In this document: piece by piece, positions 20,558 to 29,203 of the stretch
Position numbering within the stretch: position 1 is the first letter of the stretch
How the letters are laid out: the number at the start of each line of letters is the position of its first letter
Assembly: GCF_025717515.1 (NCBI RefSeq)
Contig: NZ_JAJIRN010000007.1
Coordinates: forward strand, 310,001 to 374,000
Length of the DNA stretch: 64,000 bases
Direction of reading: 5' to 3'
From: Roseateles oligotrophus
GTDB lineage: Bacteria > Pseudomonadota > Gammaproteobacteria > Burkholderiales > Burkholderiaceae_C
Position numbers and translations under genes: made by a program
The notes under the pieces: generated by a model
Databases searched by the model: none
What the model was told of the DNA's origin: nothing
The model's input: only the letters and a program-made list of their open reading frames with translations

Positions 20558-20843
20558 ATGCCCGGTTAACAAGGTGCAGAGGCCTTGCATCCCACTTAAG
20601 GGGGGCTTGTTGGTTCAATAGCGAACAAGCAAACTTCGTCCATAAGCTGTCATCACCTGCATCATGAGTCTGCCCCGGCGCAGATTCGCTCGAAGGGCCC
20701 ATGAATTTCAAAAGCCCACATCCATGGCATAGGCCTGGTTCGAGTCGGATGCCATAAAAAGGGCCGAGAACCCGTCGTCGTCGAGCCGTCAAGCGCTCAG
20801 CGGCGACGGTTTTTTTTGCCCGTCGGCGCGAAAGAATTCCGGT
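20558..20843 (+). other. 286-base intergenic region, possible long 3' UTR or small RNA
   Basis: It lies between the convergent ends of ygjP and the metallo-beta-lactamase-fold gene. A 7-bp hairpin GCTTGTT/AACAAGC lies at 20605-20630 and a strong plus-strand terminator at 20772-20817. No convincing promoter or open frame is seen. The terminator sits 215 bases after the ygjP stop, which is unusually far for a simple 3' end. Confidence 0.4.
20772..20817 (+). terminator. Rho-independent terminator
   Basis: The stem is CCGTCGTCG (20772-20780) with CGGCGACGG (20801-20809), one G-T pair, followed directly by eight Ts (20810-20817). Confidence 0.85.
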
Positions 20844-21902
20844 TCAAATGGCGCTGAAGCGGTAAACCCCGTCCGCGTCCAGGCTGCGGCGCAGCTGCCC
20901 GCGCAGCCATAAAGCGTTCAGATGCGCGACCGATTCGCCCATCGCGAACGTGGTCTGGTGCAGGTCGAGCTTGCGTTTGAACATCATCTCCAGCAGCTCG
21001 GCCGCATGGCAGGGCTTGGCGGAGCAGGCCTGCAGCACTTCGGCCAAGCGTTCGTCGTGATGCTCGCGCAACTGATCGATGCGGGCATGCAGGCCGATGA
21101 AGGGCTTGCCATGCGAGGGCAGCACCAAGGTGTCGGCGGGCAGCGTCAACATGCGCTGCAAGGAATCCAGATAAAGCGTCAGCGGGTCCGCTTCGGGCTC
21201 CACGTCGACCACCGATACATTGGTCGAAATGCGCGGCAAAACCATGTCGCCGGAGATCAGCAGCCCCAAGTCCGGGCAATGCAGGCTGATGTGTTCGGGC
21301 GCGTGGCCGTAGCCGGTATGGCAGACCCAGGTTTGCGCGCCGATTTTGATGTGCAGGCCCTCCATCAGGCGATGAAAACTGCTCGGCACGGTCGGCACCA
21401 TGCTGGGGTAATAGCTGCTGCGGCCGCGAATCTTGGCGAGCGAGTCGGCGTCGATCAGTCCATGGCTGGCGAAGAACTGCGCCGCAGCCTCGCCGCCCAT
21501 GCCCACCGTCGAGCCGCTGGCCAGCCGGGCCAAGTTGAAGTCGGTCGCGCTGATCGATAGCCGACAATTCCACCTGCTCGTCAGCCAAGCTGCCAGCCCG
21601 ATGTGATCCGGGTGGAAATGAGTGACGATCACGCGCAGCACCGGCAGTCCGTCCAGGTGATTCGCAAAGACCTGTTCCCAGTTGGCGCGGGTGGCCTCGT
21701 TGCTGACGCCACAGTCGACGATGGCCCAGCCGCTCTGGCCACCCATCTCGTCTCGCAGCAACCACAGATTGATGTGGTCAAGCGCGAAGGGCAAGCCCAT
21801 GCGCAGCCAGCGCACGCCCGGCGCGATCTCAAGCACCTCACCTGCGAGGGGCAGGGCATCGGCCAATGGGTAATGAAGTTCGGACTCGCGGGAGTTGGCC
21901 AT
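20844..21902 (-). CDS. Metallo-beta-lactamase-fold hydrolase
   Basis: A 352-residue protein with the metal-binding motif THFHPDHIG near residue 95, further ligands in HTGYGHAPEHISLH and LLISGDMVLP, and a terminal LPSHGKPFIGLHARI segment. A C-terminal winged-helix-like tail (MMFKRKLDLHQTTFAMGESVAHLNAL) is typical of the group that includes LACTB2-like and RNase Z-like hydrolases. The substrate is not known. It is divergent from a LiuR-like MerR regulator, and such hydrolases are often found near branched-chain amino acid catabolism genes in this order (recollection), so a thioesterase role is possible but unproven. Confidence 0.85.
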   Translation of the reverse strand: MANSRESELHYPLADALPLAGEVLEIAPGVRWLRMGLPFALDHINLWLLRDEMGGQSGWAIVDCGVSNEATRANWEQVFANHLDGLPVLRVIVTHFHPDHIGLAAWLTSRWNCRLSISATDFNLARLASGSTVGMGGEAAAQFFASHGLIDADSLAKIRGRSSYYPSMVPTVPSSFHRLMEGLHIKIGAQTWVCHTGYGHAPEHISLHCPDLGLLISGDMVLPRISTNVSVVDVEPEADPLTLYLDSLQRMLTLPADTLVLPSHGKPFIGLHARIDQLREHHDERLAEVLQACSAKPCHAAELLEMMFKRKLDLHQTTFAMGESVAHLNALWLRGQLRRSLDADGVYRFSAI

Positions 21903-21913
21903 AGCATTTAATC

Positions 21914-22024
21914 AGTTGGTGCCCGAGCTACTCGCGTTGCTCGGGCGGTCTGGCACACAAGGCCGAAATACAAGTTGTTGCCCGAGCTACTCGCTCTGCT
22001 CAGGCGGTCTGGCACACAAGGTCG
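21914..22024. repeat. Two tandem 52-bp repeats
   Basis: Copies at 21914-21965 and 21973-22024 differ at only a few positions, with a period of 59. Each contains CCCGAGC...GCTCGGG (the second arm is GCTCAGG in copy 2), able to form a 7-bp hairpin, and the shared tail GGCGGTCTGGCACACAAGG. They sit between the divergent metallo-hydrolase and MerR genes. Confidence 0.85.
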
Positions 22025-22027
22025 TAA

Positions 22028-22051
22028 ACTGACGTTTACGTTAACGTCACT
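22028..22051. promoter_or_regulatory. Candidate operator of the adjacent MerR (LiuR-like) regulator
   Basis: The arms are ACTGACGTT (22028-22036) and AACGTCACT (22043-22051), 8 of 9 positions complementary, spaced by TACGTT. The core GTTTACGTTAACGTCA resembles published LiuR-type sites. It lies 18 bases before the regulator's ATG and about 125 bases from the divergent gene. Confidence 0.6.
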
Positions 22052-22069
22052 AAAGCCCCCAGTTTAGCC

Positions 22070-22501
22070 ATGAGTACCGAAACCAGCGTCCCCCCTTCTT
22101 CCGAAAGCAACGGCCGCTTGTTCACCATCACCGAATTGGCGGCCGAGTTCGACATCACGCCGCGGGCGATTCGCTTCTACGAGGACATGGGTCTGCTGGA
22201 ACCCTCGCGTTCGGGGCGTAACCGTGTCTACACGCACCGCGATCGCACCCGTTTGAAGCTGACCTTGCGCGGCAAACGCCTGGGGCTGACGTTGCAGGAG
22301 ATCAAGCAGTTGGTCGATATGTACGACTCGGCCACCGGCGCGGCGCCGCAGCTGAAGGCGTTTTTATTGGTGCTGCAACAGCATCGCCGGCAGCTCGAGC
22401 AGCAACTCGACGATATCGAAGTGACCCTGGGCGAAATCAGCCAGCATGAGGAGCGCTGCCAGAGCCTGCTGGAAGGTGGCGGCGCGCCACGGCGTGGCTG
22501 A
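22070..22501 (+). CDS. MerR-family transcriptional regulator, LiuR-like
   Basis: A 143-residue regulator with an N-terminal winged helix-turn-helix (FTITELAAEFDITPRAIRFYEDMGLLEPSRSGRNRVY) and a C-terminal coiled coil for dimerisation (LVLQQHRRQLEQQLDDIEVTLGEI). No metal-binding Cys pattern is present. Sequence and operator both suggest the LiuR group that controls leucine/isovalerate degradation. In many relatives isovaleryl-CoA dehydrogenase follows directly; here that operon is absent and a kinase fragment follows, so the regulator is either an orphan or acts on genes elsewhere and on the divergent hydrolase. Confidence 0.82.
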   Translation: MSTETSVPPSSESNGRLFTITELAAEFDITPRAIRFYEDMGLLEPSRSGRNRVYTHRDRTRLKLTLRGKRLGLTLQEIKQLVDMYDSATGAAPQLKAFLLVLQQHRRQLEQQLDDIEVTLGEISQHEERCQSLLEGGGAPRRG

Positions 22502-23127
22502 GCCTGAATAATGTAAAAACGGGCCCGAAAAGTCGCGGTTTTCGACTTGCTTGGCGCTGCGCCTTGGTGTTGCGCAATGTGCAGCGCGCCGCCGAGATCG
22601 TGCGTGGCTTCAAGCAACTCGCGGTGGACAGGACCAGCGAAAAGCGACGCGAGTTCTTGCTGGATGAGGTGATTTCCGAGTTTCAGTCAACCTTGCAGCC
22701 GAGCTTTCGGGCGAGCCCCTTCGTCCTTGAGACCGATCTTGAGGCCGGCCTGCTGATGGACAGCTACCCCGGGCCACTCGGCCAGGTGATTGACAACATT
22801 CTGCAAAACGCCTTGATCCACGGCTTGGCCGGGCGTGAGCATGGCACCGTGCGCGTGAGTTGTCGCGCCCTGGATGCCGAGCATATCGAGATCGTTTGCA
22901 GTGACGATGGCGTGGGCATGATCCCGGAGGTGAAGGCAAGGATTTTCGAGGCCTTTTTCACCACCCGATTTGGCCAGGGCGGCTCGGGGCTGGGCATGCA
23001 AATCGTCCACAGCTTTGTCACCGGGCTCTTGGGCGGGCAGGTTCAAGTGGAGAGCGAACCGGCGGCTGGCGCCAGCTTTTCAATCATGTTGCCGCGTTCT
23101 GCACCAAAGCACGCGGCGGCCGATTGA
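22502..23127 (+). pseudogene. 5'-truncated sensor histidine kinase (ATP-binding part only)
   Basis: The frame is open from the end of the MerR gene, but there is no ATG before the kinase homology; the first start-like codons are TTG and GTG at 22564 and 22567. The protein begins in the second helix of the dimerisation domain (RNVQRAAEIVRGFKQLAVDRTSEKRREF), so the phospho-accepting His box and all sensor domains are missing. The catalytic domain is complete: N box DNILQNALIHGL, G1 DDGVGM, F box FFTTRFGQGGSGLGM and the G2 region. It ends 55 bases before the plug fragment. It could still be an ATPase-only protein if translated from GTG, but a remnant is more likely. Confidence 0.6.
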
Positions 23128-23182
23128 AGTCCGGCGCCGCAGCCTGCTGGACCAAGGCCTTGAACAGTCGAAAGGAGTCCCG

Positions 23183-23443
23183 ATGAAACTTGCTTGCTTG
23201 GCAATTTATTGTCTGATGCTCGCGGCCGGCGTGGGCCCGGTGTTCGCGCAAACCAGTGAAGACCAGGAGTTGGCCCAGGCTTATGGTGACGCCGCCACCG
23301 TGTCGGTGGCCAGCGCCTTCACCACCGAGGACATCCGTGCCCTGGGGTTCAGCGATCTGCGCGATGTGCTCGGCCAGGTGCCGGGCCTGAACGTCTCGGG
23401 CCGGCACTCGCCGTTCATGGCTAAGATCGCAGCACCCGAATAA
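23183..23443 (+). CDS. Exported TonB-receptor plug fragment, 86 residues
   Basis: ATG 23183 follows a good ribosome binding site (AAAGGAGTCCCG). A signal peptide MKLACLAIYCLMLAAGVGPVFA is followed by about 64 residues matching only part of a TonB-dependent receptor plug (TTEDIRALGFSDLRDVLGQVPGLNVS), then a stop. The beta-barrel and the rest of the plug are absent. Five bases separate it from the downstream cyclase gene. It could be a remnant of a receptor, or a small periplasmic protein kept for signalling; the intact start signal argues against very old decay. I do not know a family with exactly this layout. Confidence 0.6.
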   Translation: MKLACLAIYCLMLAAGVGPVFAQTSEDQELAQAYGDAATVSVASAFTTEDIRALGFSDLRDVLGQVPGLNVSGRHSPFMAKIAAPE

Positions 23444-23448
23444 ATCGA

Positions 23449-26277
23449 ATGGTCCGATCAGCCAGGTCCGCCCTCATGCTCTTGTTTGCAAGCGATGATG
23501 AAGTTAGCGCCTTAGAGGCCGAGATCACCACTTCGGTGGATGTGCCGAGTATGGAGGCTCAGGTCGCCTTGGCCTGGCATTTGCGGGAGCGTGATAGCCG
23601 TCGCGCGCTGGCCTTGGCGCAAAAGCTAACCAATGACCTCGACGGGGCTCCGGCGTTCGAGGCGGGCCCGGAAGCCGCGCGGTACAGGTTGCGTCTGCGT
23701 TTATTGCAAGGCTACGTCGGCTGGCTATTCGCTGATCTTGCCGCGGCCGAAGCGATCGCCGGCGAGGTCGCCTGCGCGTCCGCTGGCTTGGCGGAGTTGG
23801 CCTTGGCCGCCGATGCCCATGTCTTGCTGGCCCATATCGCGCAAGACCGTGGCGATCGACTGCGCCGGGCGGCGCAGTTCGAGCTTGCGGCTGAATTGGC
23901 AGCCACGCTCGGTGATGGCCTGCGGCTGCAATCGGCAAGTCTGGGCCGGGCGATCGGCGATGTACGAGTCGATGCACGCGCAGCGATGGCCCGCTGGGGC
24001 GACTATGTGAACGACCTGCTGAGTCATTGCCCCGCGGCGGCCCTGCAGGTTTTGTGCAATGACTTTCTGGCCTTCGAGGCCTATCAGCGCTCTGACTATG
24101 CGGTGGTCGTGCGCCATTGCAGCCACACCGTCATGGCCCTGCAACACAGCGGCTTGGTTCGGCAAGTGGCCGGAGCGTTCAGCACCTTGGGCGTGGTGTT
24201 CTTGAGTTTGAACGACAAACAGCAGGCGCTCGAATGGCTCGAGCGTGGTTTGCAATTGGCGCGCCCCACCGCTTGGCCATTTGTCACCGGCTCAGCCTTG
24301 ATGCAGCTTGCCGAGACACAGCGTCAACTCGGCAATTTGTCGGCAGCACAAGGCTTGCTGGAAGAGGCCTTGCAACTGTTGGCGGCGGTGCCGGGTTCGC
24401 GCAGCTACGCGGTCGCGATTCAATACCTGGGTGAGTTGCTATTGAATCAGGATAGAGCCGATGCAGCCTTGACCACGGCCGAGCATTTCCTTGCCCAGGC
24501 CGACCGGGCTCAGAACGTCGACATACAGCTCAGTCTGATGCAGATCAGGACCTTGGCGCTTTCACGGCTGGGTCGCCCCGAGGAAGCGCTGCAAGCCGGT
24601 CTTGAGAGCCTTGCCCTGGCCGAAGAGCAGGGCAGTCCCCTGGTCCACTCCGAGTTGCTGGACGCCTTGGCCGCGCTGTATGCCAGGCATCAATTCCCTG
24701 CTCCTCAAGGCATGTGCGAGGCCAGCGCGGTGTTGCATTATTTGCTGCGCTCCTTGGCGGCCTTGCCGTCCGAGTATGAGTACGGCGTGCCGCCGATCAA
24801 GCTGGATGCGATTGCTGCCGAATACATGCGGCTGGGTGAGCCGGCGCAGGCCTACGCCTATGCGCTGCGTGCTAACGCTGCACGTGAGCGCAATCACCAG
24901 CTTGACGTGGACCGCCGCACGATCTCTGTCGAAGCCAGGTTCCAGACCGAGCGCGCGCAGGCCGAGGCCGGGCATTTGCGCCAGCTCGCGGCGTCTGCAG
25001 CCGATCGGGCCGAATTGCAGGCGCAAACCAGCGCCACGCTGGCCCGGCTTGGCCTGATCGGCCAGGAGATCACCGGGCATTTGCAGGAGCAGGCGGTGTA
25101 CGCCTGTTTGAATCGCAATGTTCAAAGTCTGCTGGTCGGCGCACACTTCGGCGTCTTTTTGTTGGATCGGTCAGAGACTCAGTTGGAGTTGGCCTTTGGC
25201 ATGGAGGATGGCCAGGCCATCAAGCCTTTTGTGGTGCCGCTGAGTCATCCCAGCTCCCAGGCGGTTCGCTGCGCGATGCAGCGGCGGGAGTTCACCTGGA
25301 ATATCGATAGCCGGGATGAGCCGGTCAATATTGCGCCAGGCACCCGGCTGACTCGCAGCGCGATGTTCATGCCGCTGATGGCGGCCGAGCAATTGCTGGG
25401 TGTGATGTCGATTCAGTCGACGCAAGCCTTGGCCTACGGTGAGCGTGAGCAGCTGATTTTTCGCAATCTCTGCGCCTATGGTGCGATTGCGATCCAGAAC
25501 GCCCGCAACTTCCAGGCGCTGGAGGCGACGCTGCAAAGCCTGCATGCGGCGCAGGCCGAGCTGGTGCTGAAAAAGAGTGAGCTGGAGCAAGCCTATTCGG
25601 CGCTTGAGGATGTCAGCCTGACCGACCCCCTGACCGGGCTGCGCAATCGGCGTTTTCTTGAGAAGCATTTGGCCGCCGAGGTTAGCCAGAGCCTGCGCTA
25701 TTACGAGCGTTGGCAGCGCGAGCCGGCCGTGCCTCCACCGGCCGACGCCGACCTGCTGTTTTTGCTGGTCGACATCGACCATTTCAAACGCGTCAATGAC
25801 GACTGGGGTCATCCGGCCGGTGATCAGGTTCTGGTGCAGATGCGCGAACGACTGGCGCGCACCTTCCGGGATTCGGATTACCTGGTGCGCTGGGGCGGCG
25901 AGGAATTTTTGGTGGTGGCGCGGGCCAATCACCGTGAACAGATCACTCTGCTGGCCGAGCGCGTGCGAGCCGAAGTGGCGGGCGAGCGCTTTGTCATTGA
26001 GGCGGCCGAGCCGCTGGCCTTGACCTGTTCGGTCGGCTTCGCCTGCCTGCCCTTTATCCCAAGCCGACCTGAGGCCTTGAGCTGGGCGCAAGTGGTGGGC
26101 CTGGCCGATCAGGCGCTCTATATTGCCAAGCGCAATGGACGCAATGCCTGGGTCGGTTTCAGTGCCTCGGCGCGGACCGCTGAGGTGGCTGATCCGGCCT
26201 TGCTGATCGGGGCGCCGCTGGGCGCCGCCGAGGCTGGGCTGCTGACGCTGCATGCCAGTCGCGATTTGATTTCATGA
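23449..26277 (+). CDS. TPR-GAF-GGDEF diguanylate cyclase
   Basis: A 942-residue, apparently cytoplasmic protein. The first ~480 residues are helical TPR-like repeats (for example AGAFSTLGVVFLSLNDKQQALEWLERGL). A GAF domain (about residues 535-690) and a short coiled coil (HAAQAELVLKKSELEQAYSALEDV) follow. The C-terminal GGDEF domain starts at SLTDPLTGLRNRRFLE. The active site is GGEEF at residues 816-820 and the product-inhibition site R807-x-x-D810 is intact, so it should make and sense cyclic di-GMP. The start could also be the ATG at 23476. It is in a tight run with the plug fragment and the HisKA_2 kinase, which suggests one transcript. Confidence 0.88.
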   Translation: MVRSARSALMLLFASDDEVSALEAEITTSVDVPSMEAQVALAWHLRERDSRRALALAQKLTNDLDGAPAFEAGPEAARYRLRLRLLQGYVGWLFADLAAAEAIAGEVACASAGLAELALAADAHVLLAHIAQDRGDRLRRAAQFELAAELAATLGDGLRLQSASLGRAIGDVRVDARAAMARWGDYVNDLLSHCPAAALQVLCNDFLAFEAYQRSDYAVVVRHCSHTVMALQHSGLVRQVAGAFSTLGVVFLSLNDKQQALEWLERGLQLARPTAWPFVTGSALMQLAETQRQLGNLSAAQGLLEEALQLLAAVPGSRSYAVAIQYLGELLLNQDRADAALTTAEHFLAQADRAQNVDIQLSLMQIRTLALSRLGRPEEALQAGLESLALAEEQGSPLVHSELLDALAALYARHQFPAPQGMCEASAVLHYLLRSLAALPSEYEYGVPPIKLDAIAAEYMRLGEPAQAYAYALRANAARERNHQLDVDRRTISVEARFQTERAQAEAGHLRQLAASAADRAELQAQTSATLARLGLIGQEITGHLQEQAVYACLNRNVQSLLVGAHFGVFLLDRSETQLELAFGMEDGQAIKPFVVPLSHPSSQAVRCAMQRREFTWNIDSRDEPVNIAPGTRLTRSAMFMPLMAAEQLLGVMSIQSTQALAYGEREQLIFRNLCAYGAIAIQNARNFQALEATLQSLHAAQAELVLKKSELEQAYSALEDVSLTDPLTGLRNRRFLEKHLAAEVSQSLRYYERWQREPAVPPPADADLLFLLVDIDHFKRVNDDWGHPAGDQVLVQMRERLARTFRDSDYLVRWGGEEFLVVARANHREQITLLAERVRAEVAGERFVIEAAEPLALTCSVGFACLPFIPSRPEALSWAQVVGLADQALYIAKRNGRNAWVGFSASARTAEVADPALLIGAPLGAAEAGLLTLHASRDLIS

Positions 26278-26293
26278 CGAGACCCGACCCGAT

Positions 26294-29194
26294 ATGAACG
26301 CTTGGCTTTCCCGTCTCAGCATTCGCCAGCAAATCTCTGCGCTGGTGCTGTTGGTTTGTCTGCCCCTGGCCGTGATGCTGACCTGGCAAGTGGTGGAGGA
26401 TCTCGCCCATGTTCGCGCAGAGGCCGATCAACGTGTGCGAATTCTTGCGCGGAGTACCGCAGCCAATCTGAGTCGCTTTCTGCTTGATCAGGAAGCCCTA
26501 TTGGTCAGGCTGGCCGAGTTGCCGGCGATCAGGGCCCTGGACCCAGCAGCATGTCAATTGCTGCTGCGCGACTTGGTGATTCTGGATCCCCGCCTGAATA
26601 CCTTGGCCCTGCGCGACTTGCAGGCCAATCCTATTTGCTCGGCCCTGCCCAGCCTCGCATCGGCCGCCGAGATGAGTCAGTCGCCGGTGTTTGCCGCGGC
26701 CTTGCATGGCGATGGTTTTGTGGTCGGCGGGGCAGAGACTGGTAGATCGAGCGGGCGCTGGCTCTCGGTGTTGTCCTATCCGGTGCGCAATCAAGCAGGC
26801 AAGAAGGTCGGGTTGATCCGCATGGTCATTGACCTGCAAAAACTCAGCGCGGAGCTGCTGGCCGGCTTGCCGACGAATGCTATTGTGACCGTCGTTGATC
26901 GGAACGAGCTGACCGTGCTGCGCTCGGTTGAGGCGGCCAAGTACATCGGTCAGCCAGTTCCTGCCGCCGGTACCGAGGCGGCACGCCTGCAGCGCGAGGG
27001 CTTTGTATCCGTCCAGGGCATGGACGGCGTGCGGCGCCGGATGGCTTTCACGGTGCTGCCAGGCAGCGGTTGGCGGGTAGTGGCCGGCCTGCCTGAGGCG
27101 GAGGTTCTGGCCGAATTCCACAGCGTCTTGTTGCAGACCCTGCTGATGGGGCTGGCGGTGTTGACCTTGGCGCTGCTTTTGGCCTGGCGTTTGGGTTTGA
27201 ATGTGGCGCGCCCGATCGCCTATTTGGCCGACACCGCGCGGCGTGTCGCCGAGGGTGATCAGGCGGTGCGGGCGGAGTTGACCGGCAGCGCCGATGTGCG
27301 TCAGGTGGCGGCGCAATTCAACCGCATGCTGGATGCATTCGCAAATGAAGCGCAGGTGCGTGCGCGTGCGTTTGGCGATCTGCAGCAGAGCGAAGCGCGC
27401 TTCCGCGCCTTGATCGAGTTGTCGTCTGACTGGTACTGGGAGCAGGACGAGAATTTCCGCTTTACCAGTATGACCGATCTGACCGGGGCCGCCCTGATTA
27501 AGACAAGGCAGTCAAGGCTGGGCAAGACCCGCTGGGACTTGCCCTCGGTCGATATGGACGACGCAGTGTGGCGGCAGCATCGGGAGATGCTGGAGCGACA
27601 TGAGAGATTCGATGATTTCCAGATGAAGCGGATTGAATCCGATGGGCAACTCGCGGTCTACCTGAGTTCGGGTCTGCCCAGGTTCGACACCACCGGCAAG
27701 TTCCTCGGCTATCACGGTGTGGCGCGAGATGTGACCGCGGCCCGCAATGCGGCCGCCTTGCTGAGCACCACCGTCGAGCGCTATCAAAAGGTGTTGGCCA
27801 ATGTCTATTACGGCATTTTGTTGGTGGATAACGAGGGTCGTGTTGAATATGTCAATCAGGCTTTTTGCGACATGTTCGGACTGGACCGTGCTGCGCCGGA
27901 CCTGATAGGCCTGGACAACGCCACCGTCATGAAAGTGACCGACGGTCGCCTTGCCAACTCGGAGGCTGGCCTGGCCAGGGTTGAAGAACTGGTCGCTTTG
28001 GGTAAAGCGGTACGCGATGAAGAGGTCGCCTGCAAGAACGAACACACGCTGTTGCGCGACTTTGTACCTCTGTTGGTTGACGGTGAACCGCGCGGGCGTT
28101 TGTGGGTGTTCCGCGATATCACCCGGCGGCAGAAAACGGCGCTGGCTTTGCGGCTGAACGAGAGCCGCCTGCGCATGGCCGAGGAATTGGCAGGTATCGG
28201 CAGCTGGGTCTGGCCGGTGACCTCCGGCGAGGCGGTTTGGTCCGATCAAATGTTCAAAATTTACGGGCGAAATCGGGCCGACGGCATGCCTGTTGCCGAG
28301 GCTTGGCAAGAGTCCATCCACCCGGACGATCATCAGCGCTTGGGCGACGCCATCCAGACCGTGCGGGTATCGGCGCAGCAGTTCTTGATTGAGTTTCGTA
28401 TCTATACCCTGGACACGAAAGAGCTTCGCTTCATCTCATCAAAAGGCGTTTCGGTGGCCGATGCCGAGGGTCAGGTCTTGCATGTATGGGGCGTTGATCA
28501 AGATGTCACGGCGCAGAAGCTGGCGCAGCAAGCGCTGCAAAATTCAGTCAACGACAAGGTGGCCCTTCTCAACGAAGTTCATCACCGGGTCAAGAACAAT
28601 CTGCAGGTGATCACCAGCCTGCTGCGTCTGGAGAGCCGGCGCAGCGGCGAGACTGGCACCAAGACGGTATTGGCGGACATGCAGGCGCGCATCCGCTCGA
28701 TGTCGCTCTTGCACGAGTCGCTCTACCGCAGCGGCATTTTTGCCTCGGTCGAGTTGTCCAAATATCTGAAGCAACTCGCCGGTGAAGCATTTCGAGCCCA
28801 AGCCCCCGACGGCGGTCTTATTCGCCTGGAACTGGACTTGCAGCCCTTGCAGCTGAGCATGGATCAGGCCATGCCTTGCGGCCTGCTGGTCAATGAGCTA
28901 ATGTCCAATTGCCTCAAGCATGGTTTTCCGCCCGGCAGTCGCGGCGAGGTGCGGGTCTCCTTGCGACCGTTTGATTCGCCATCGGACGCGGCCCAGGCCT
29001 TGGGCCACCCTGGGTCGTGGCGTTTGCAGGTCAGCGACACCGGTGTGGGCTTGCCGGCTGACTTCGACCTTAGTCATCTGGCGTCCCTGGGCCTGCAACT
29101 GGCCTCCGACCTGGCCCGACAGCTGGGCGGCGATTTGGACATTGGCGCCGGCCCCGGCGCCAGCTTCGGAGTGACTTTCGGGGTTCAGCCCTGA
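26294..29194 (+). CDS. Membrane sensor kinase: Cache-HAMP-PAS-HisKA_2
   Basis: A 966-residue inner-membrane kinase. Membrane helices at about residues 15-32 and 275-298 flank a periplasmic double-Cache-like sensor. A HAMP domain (NVARPIAYLADTARRVAEGD) and three PAS domains (about 365-490, 495-620 and 625-745) follow. The HisKA_2 box is EVHHRVKNNLQVITSLLRLE with the phosphorylatable His near residue 763-764, then a HATPase domain ending GVGLPADFD...GASFGVTFG. This class usually pairs with single-domain or anti-anti-sigma-type regulators, but none is encoded next to it. It starts 16 bases after the cyclase gene and converges on the CheB-CheR fusion gene with a 9-base gap. Confidence 0.9.
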   Translation: MNAWLSRLSIRQQISALVLLVCLPLAVMLTWQVVEDLAHVRAEADQRVRILARSTAANLSRFLLDQEALLVRLAELPAIRALDPAACQLLLRDLVILDPRLNTLALRDLQANPICSALPSLASAAEMSQSPVFAAALHGDGFVVGGAETGRSSGRWLSVLSYPVRNQAGKKVGLIRMVIDLQKLSAELLAGLPTNAIVTVVDRNELTVLRSVEAAKYIGQPVPAAGTEAARLQREGFVSVQGMDGVRRRMAFTVLPGSGWRVVAGLPEAEVLAEFHSVLLQTLLMGLAVLTLALLLAWRLGLNVARPIAYLADTARRVAEGDQAVRAELTGSADVRQVAAQFNRMLDAFANEAQVRARAFGDLQQSEARFRALIELSSDWYWEQDENFRFTSMTDLTGAALIKTRQSRLGKTRWDLPSVDMDDAVWRQHREMLERHERFDDFQMKRIESDGQLAVYLSSGLPRFDTTGKFLGYHGVARDVTAARNAAALLSTTVERYQKVLANVYYGILLVDNEGRVEYVNQAFCDMFGLDRAAPDLIGLDNATVMKVTDGRLANSEAGLARVEELVALGKAVRDEEVACKNEHTLLRDFVPLLVDGEPRGRLWVFRDITRRQKTALALRLNESRLRMAEELAGIGSWVWPVTSGEAVWSDQMFKIYGRNRADGMPVAEAWQESIHPDDHQRLGDAIQTVRVSAQQFLIEFRIYTLDTKELRFISSKGVSVADAEGQVLHVWGVDQDVTAQKLAQQALQNSVNDKVALLNEVHHRVKNNLQVITSLLRLESRRSGETGTKTVLADMQARIRSMSLLHESLYRSGIFASVELSKYLKQLAGEAFRAQAPDGGLIRLELDLQPLQLSMDQAMPCGLLVNELMSNCLKHGFPPGSRGEVRVSLRPFDSPSDAAQALGHPGSWRLQVSDTGVGLPADFDLSHLASLGLQLASDLARQLGGDLDIGAGPGASFGVTFGVQP

Positions 29195-29203
29195 AATGCA
29201 GCT

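Noticed and set aside
20725-20760. T-arm-like GGTTCGAGTC suggesting a tRNA
   Set aside because: The flanking bases do not form a T stem or an acceptor stem, and no anticodon arm or CCA is present.
21914-22024. Tandem 52-bp units as a CRISPR array
   Set aside because: Only two units, the spacing is seven bases, there are no spacers and no cas genes.
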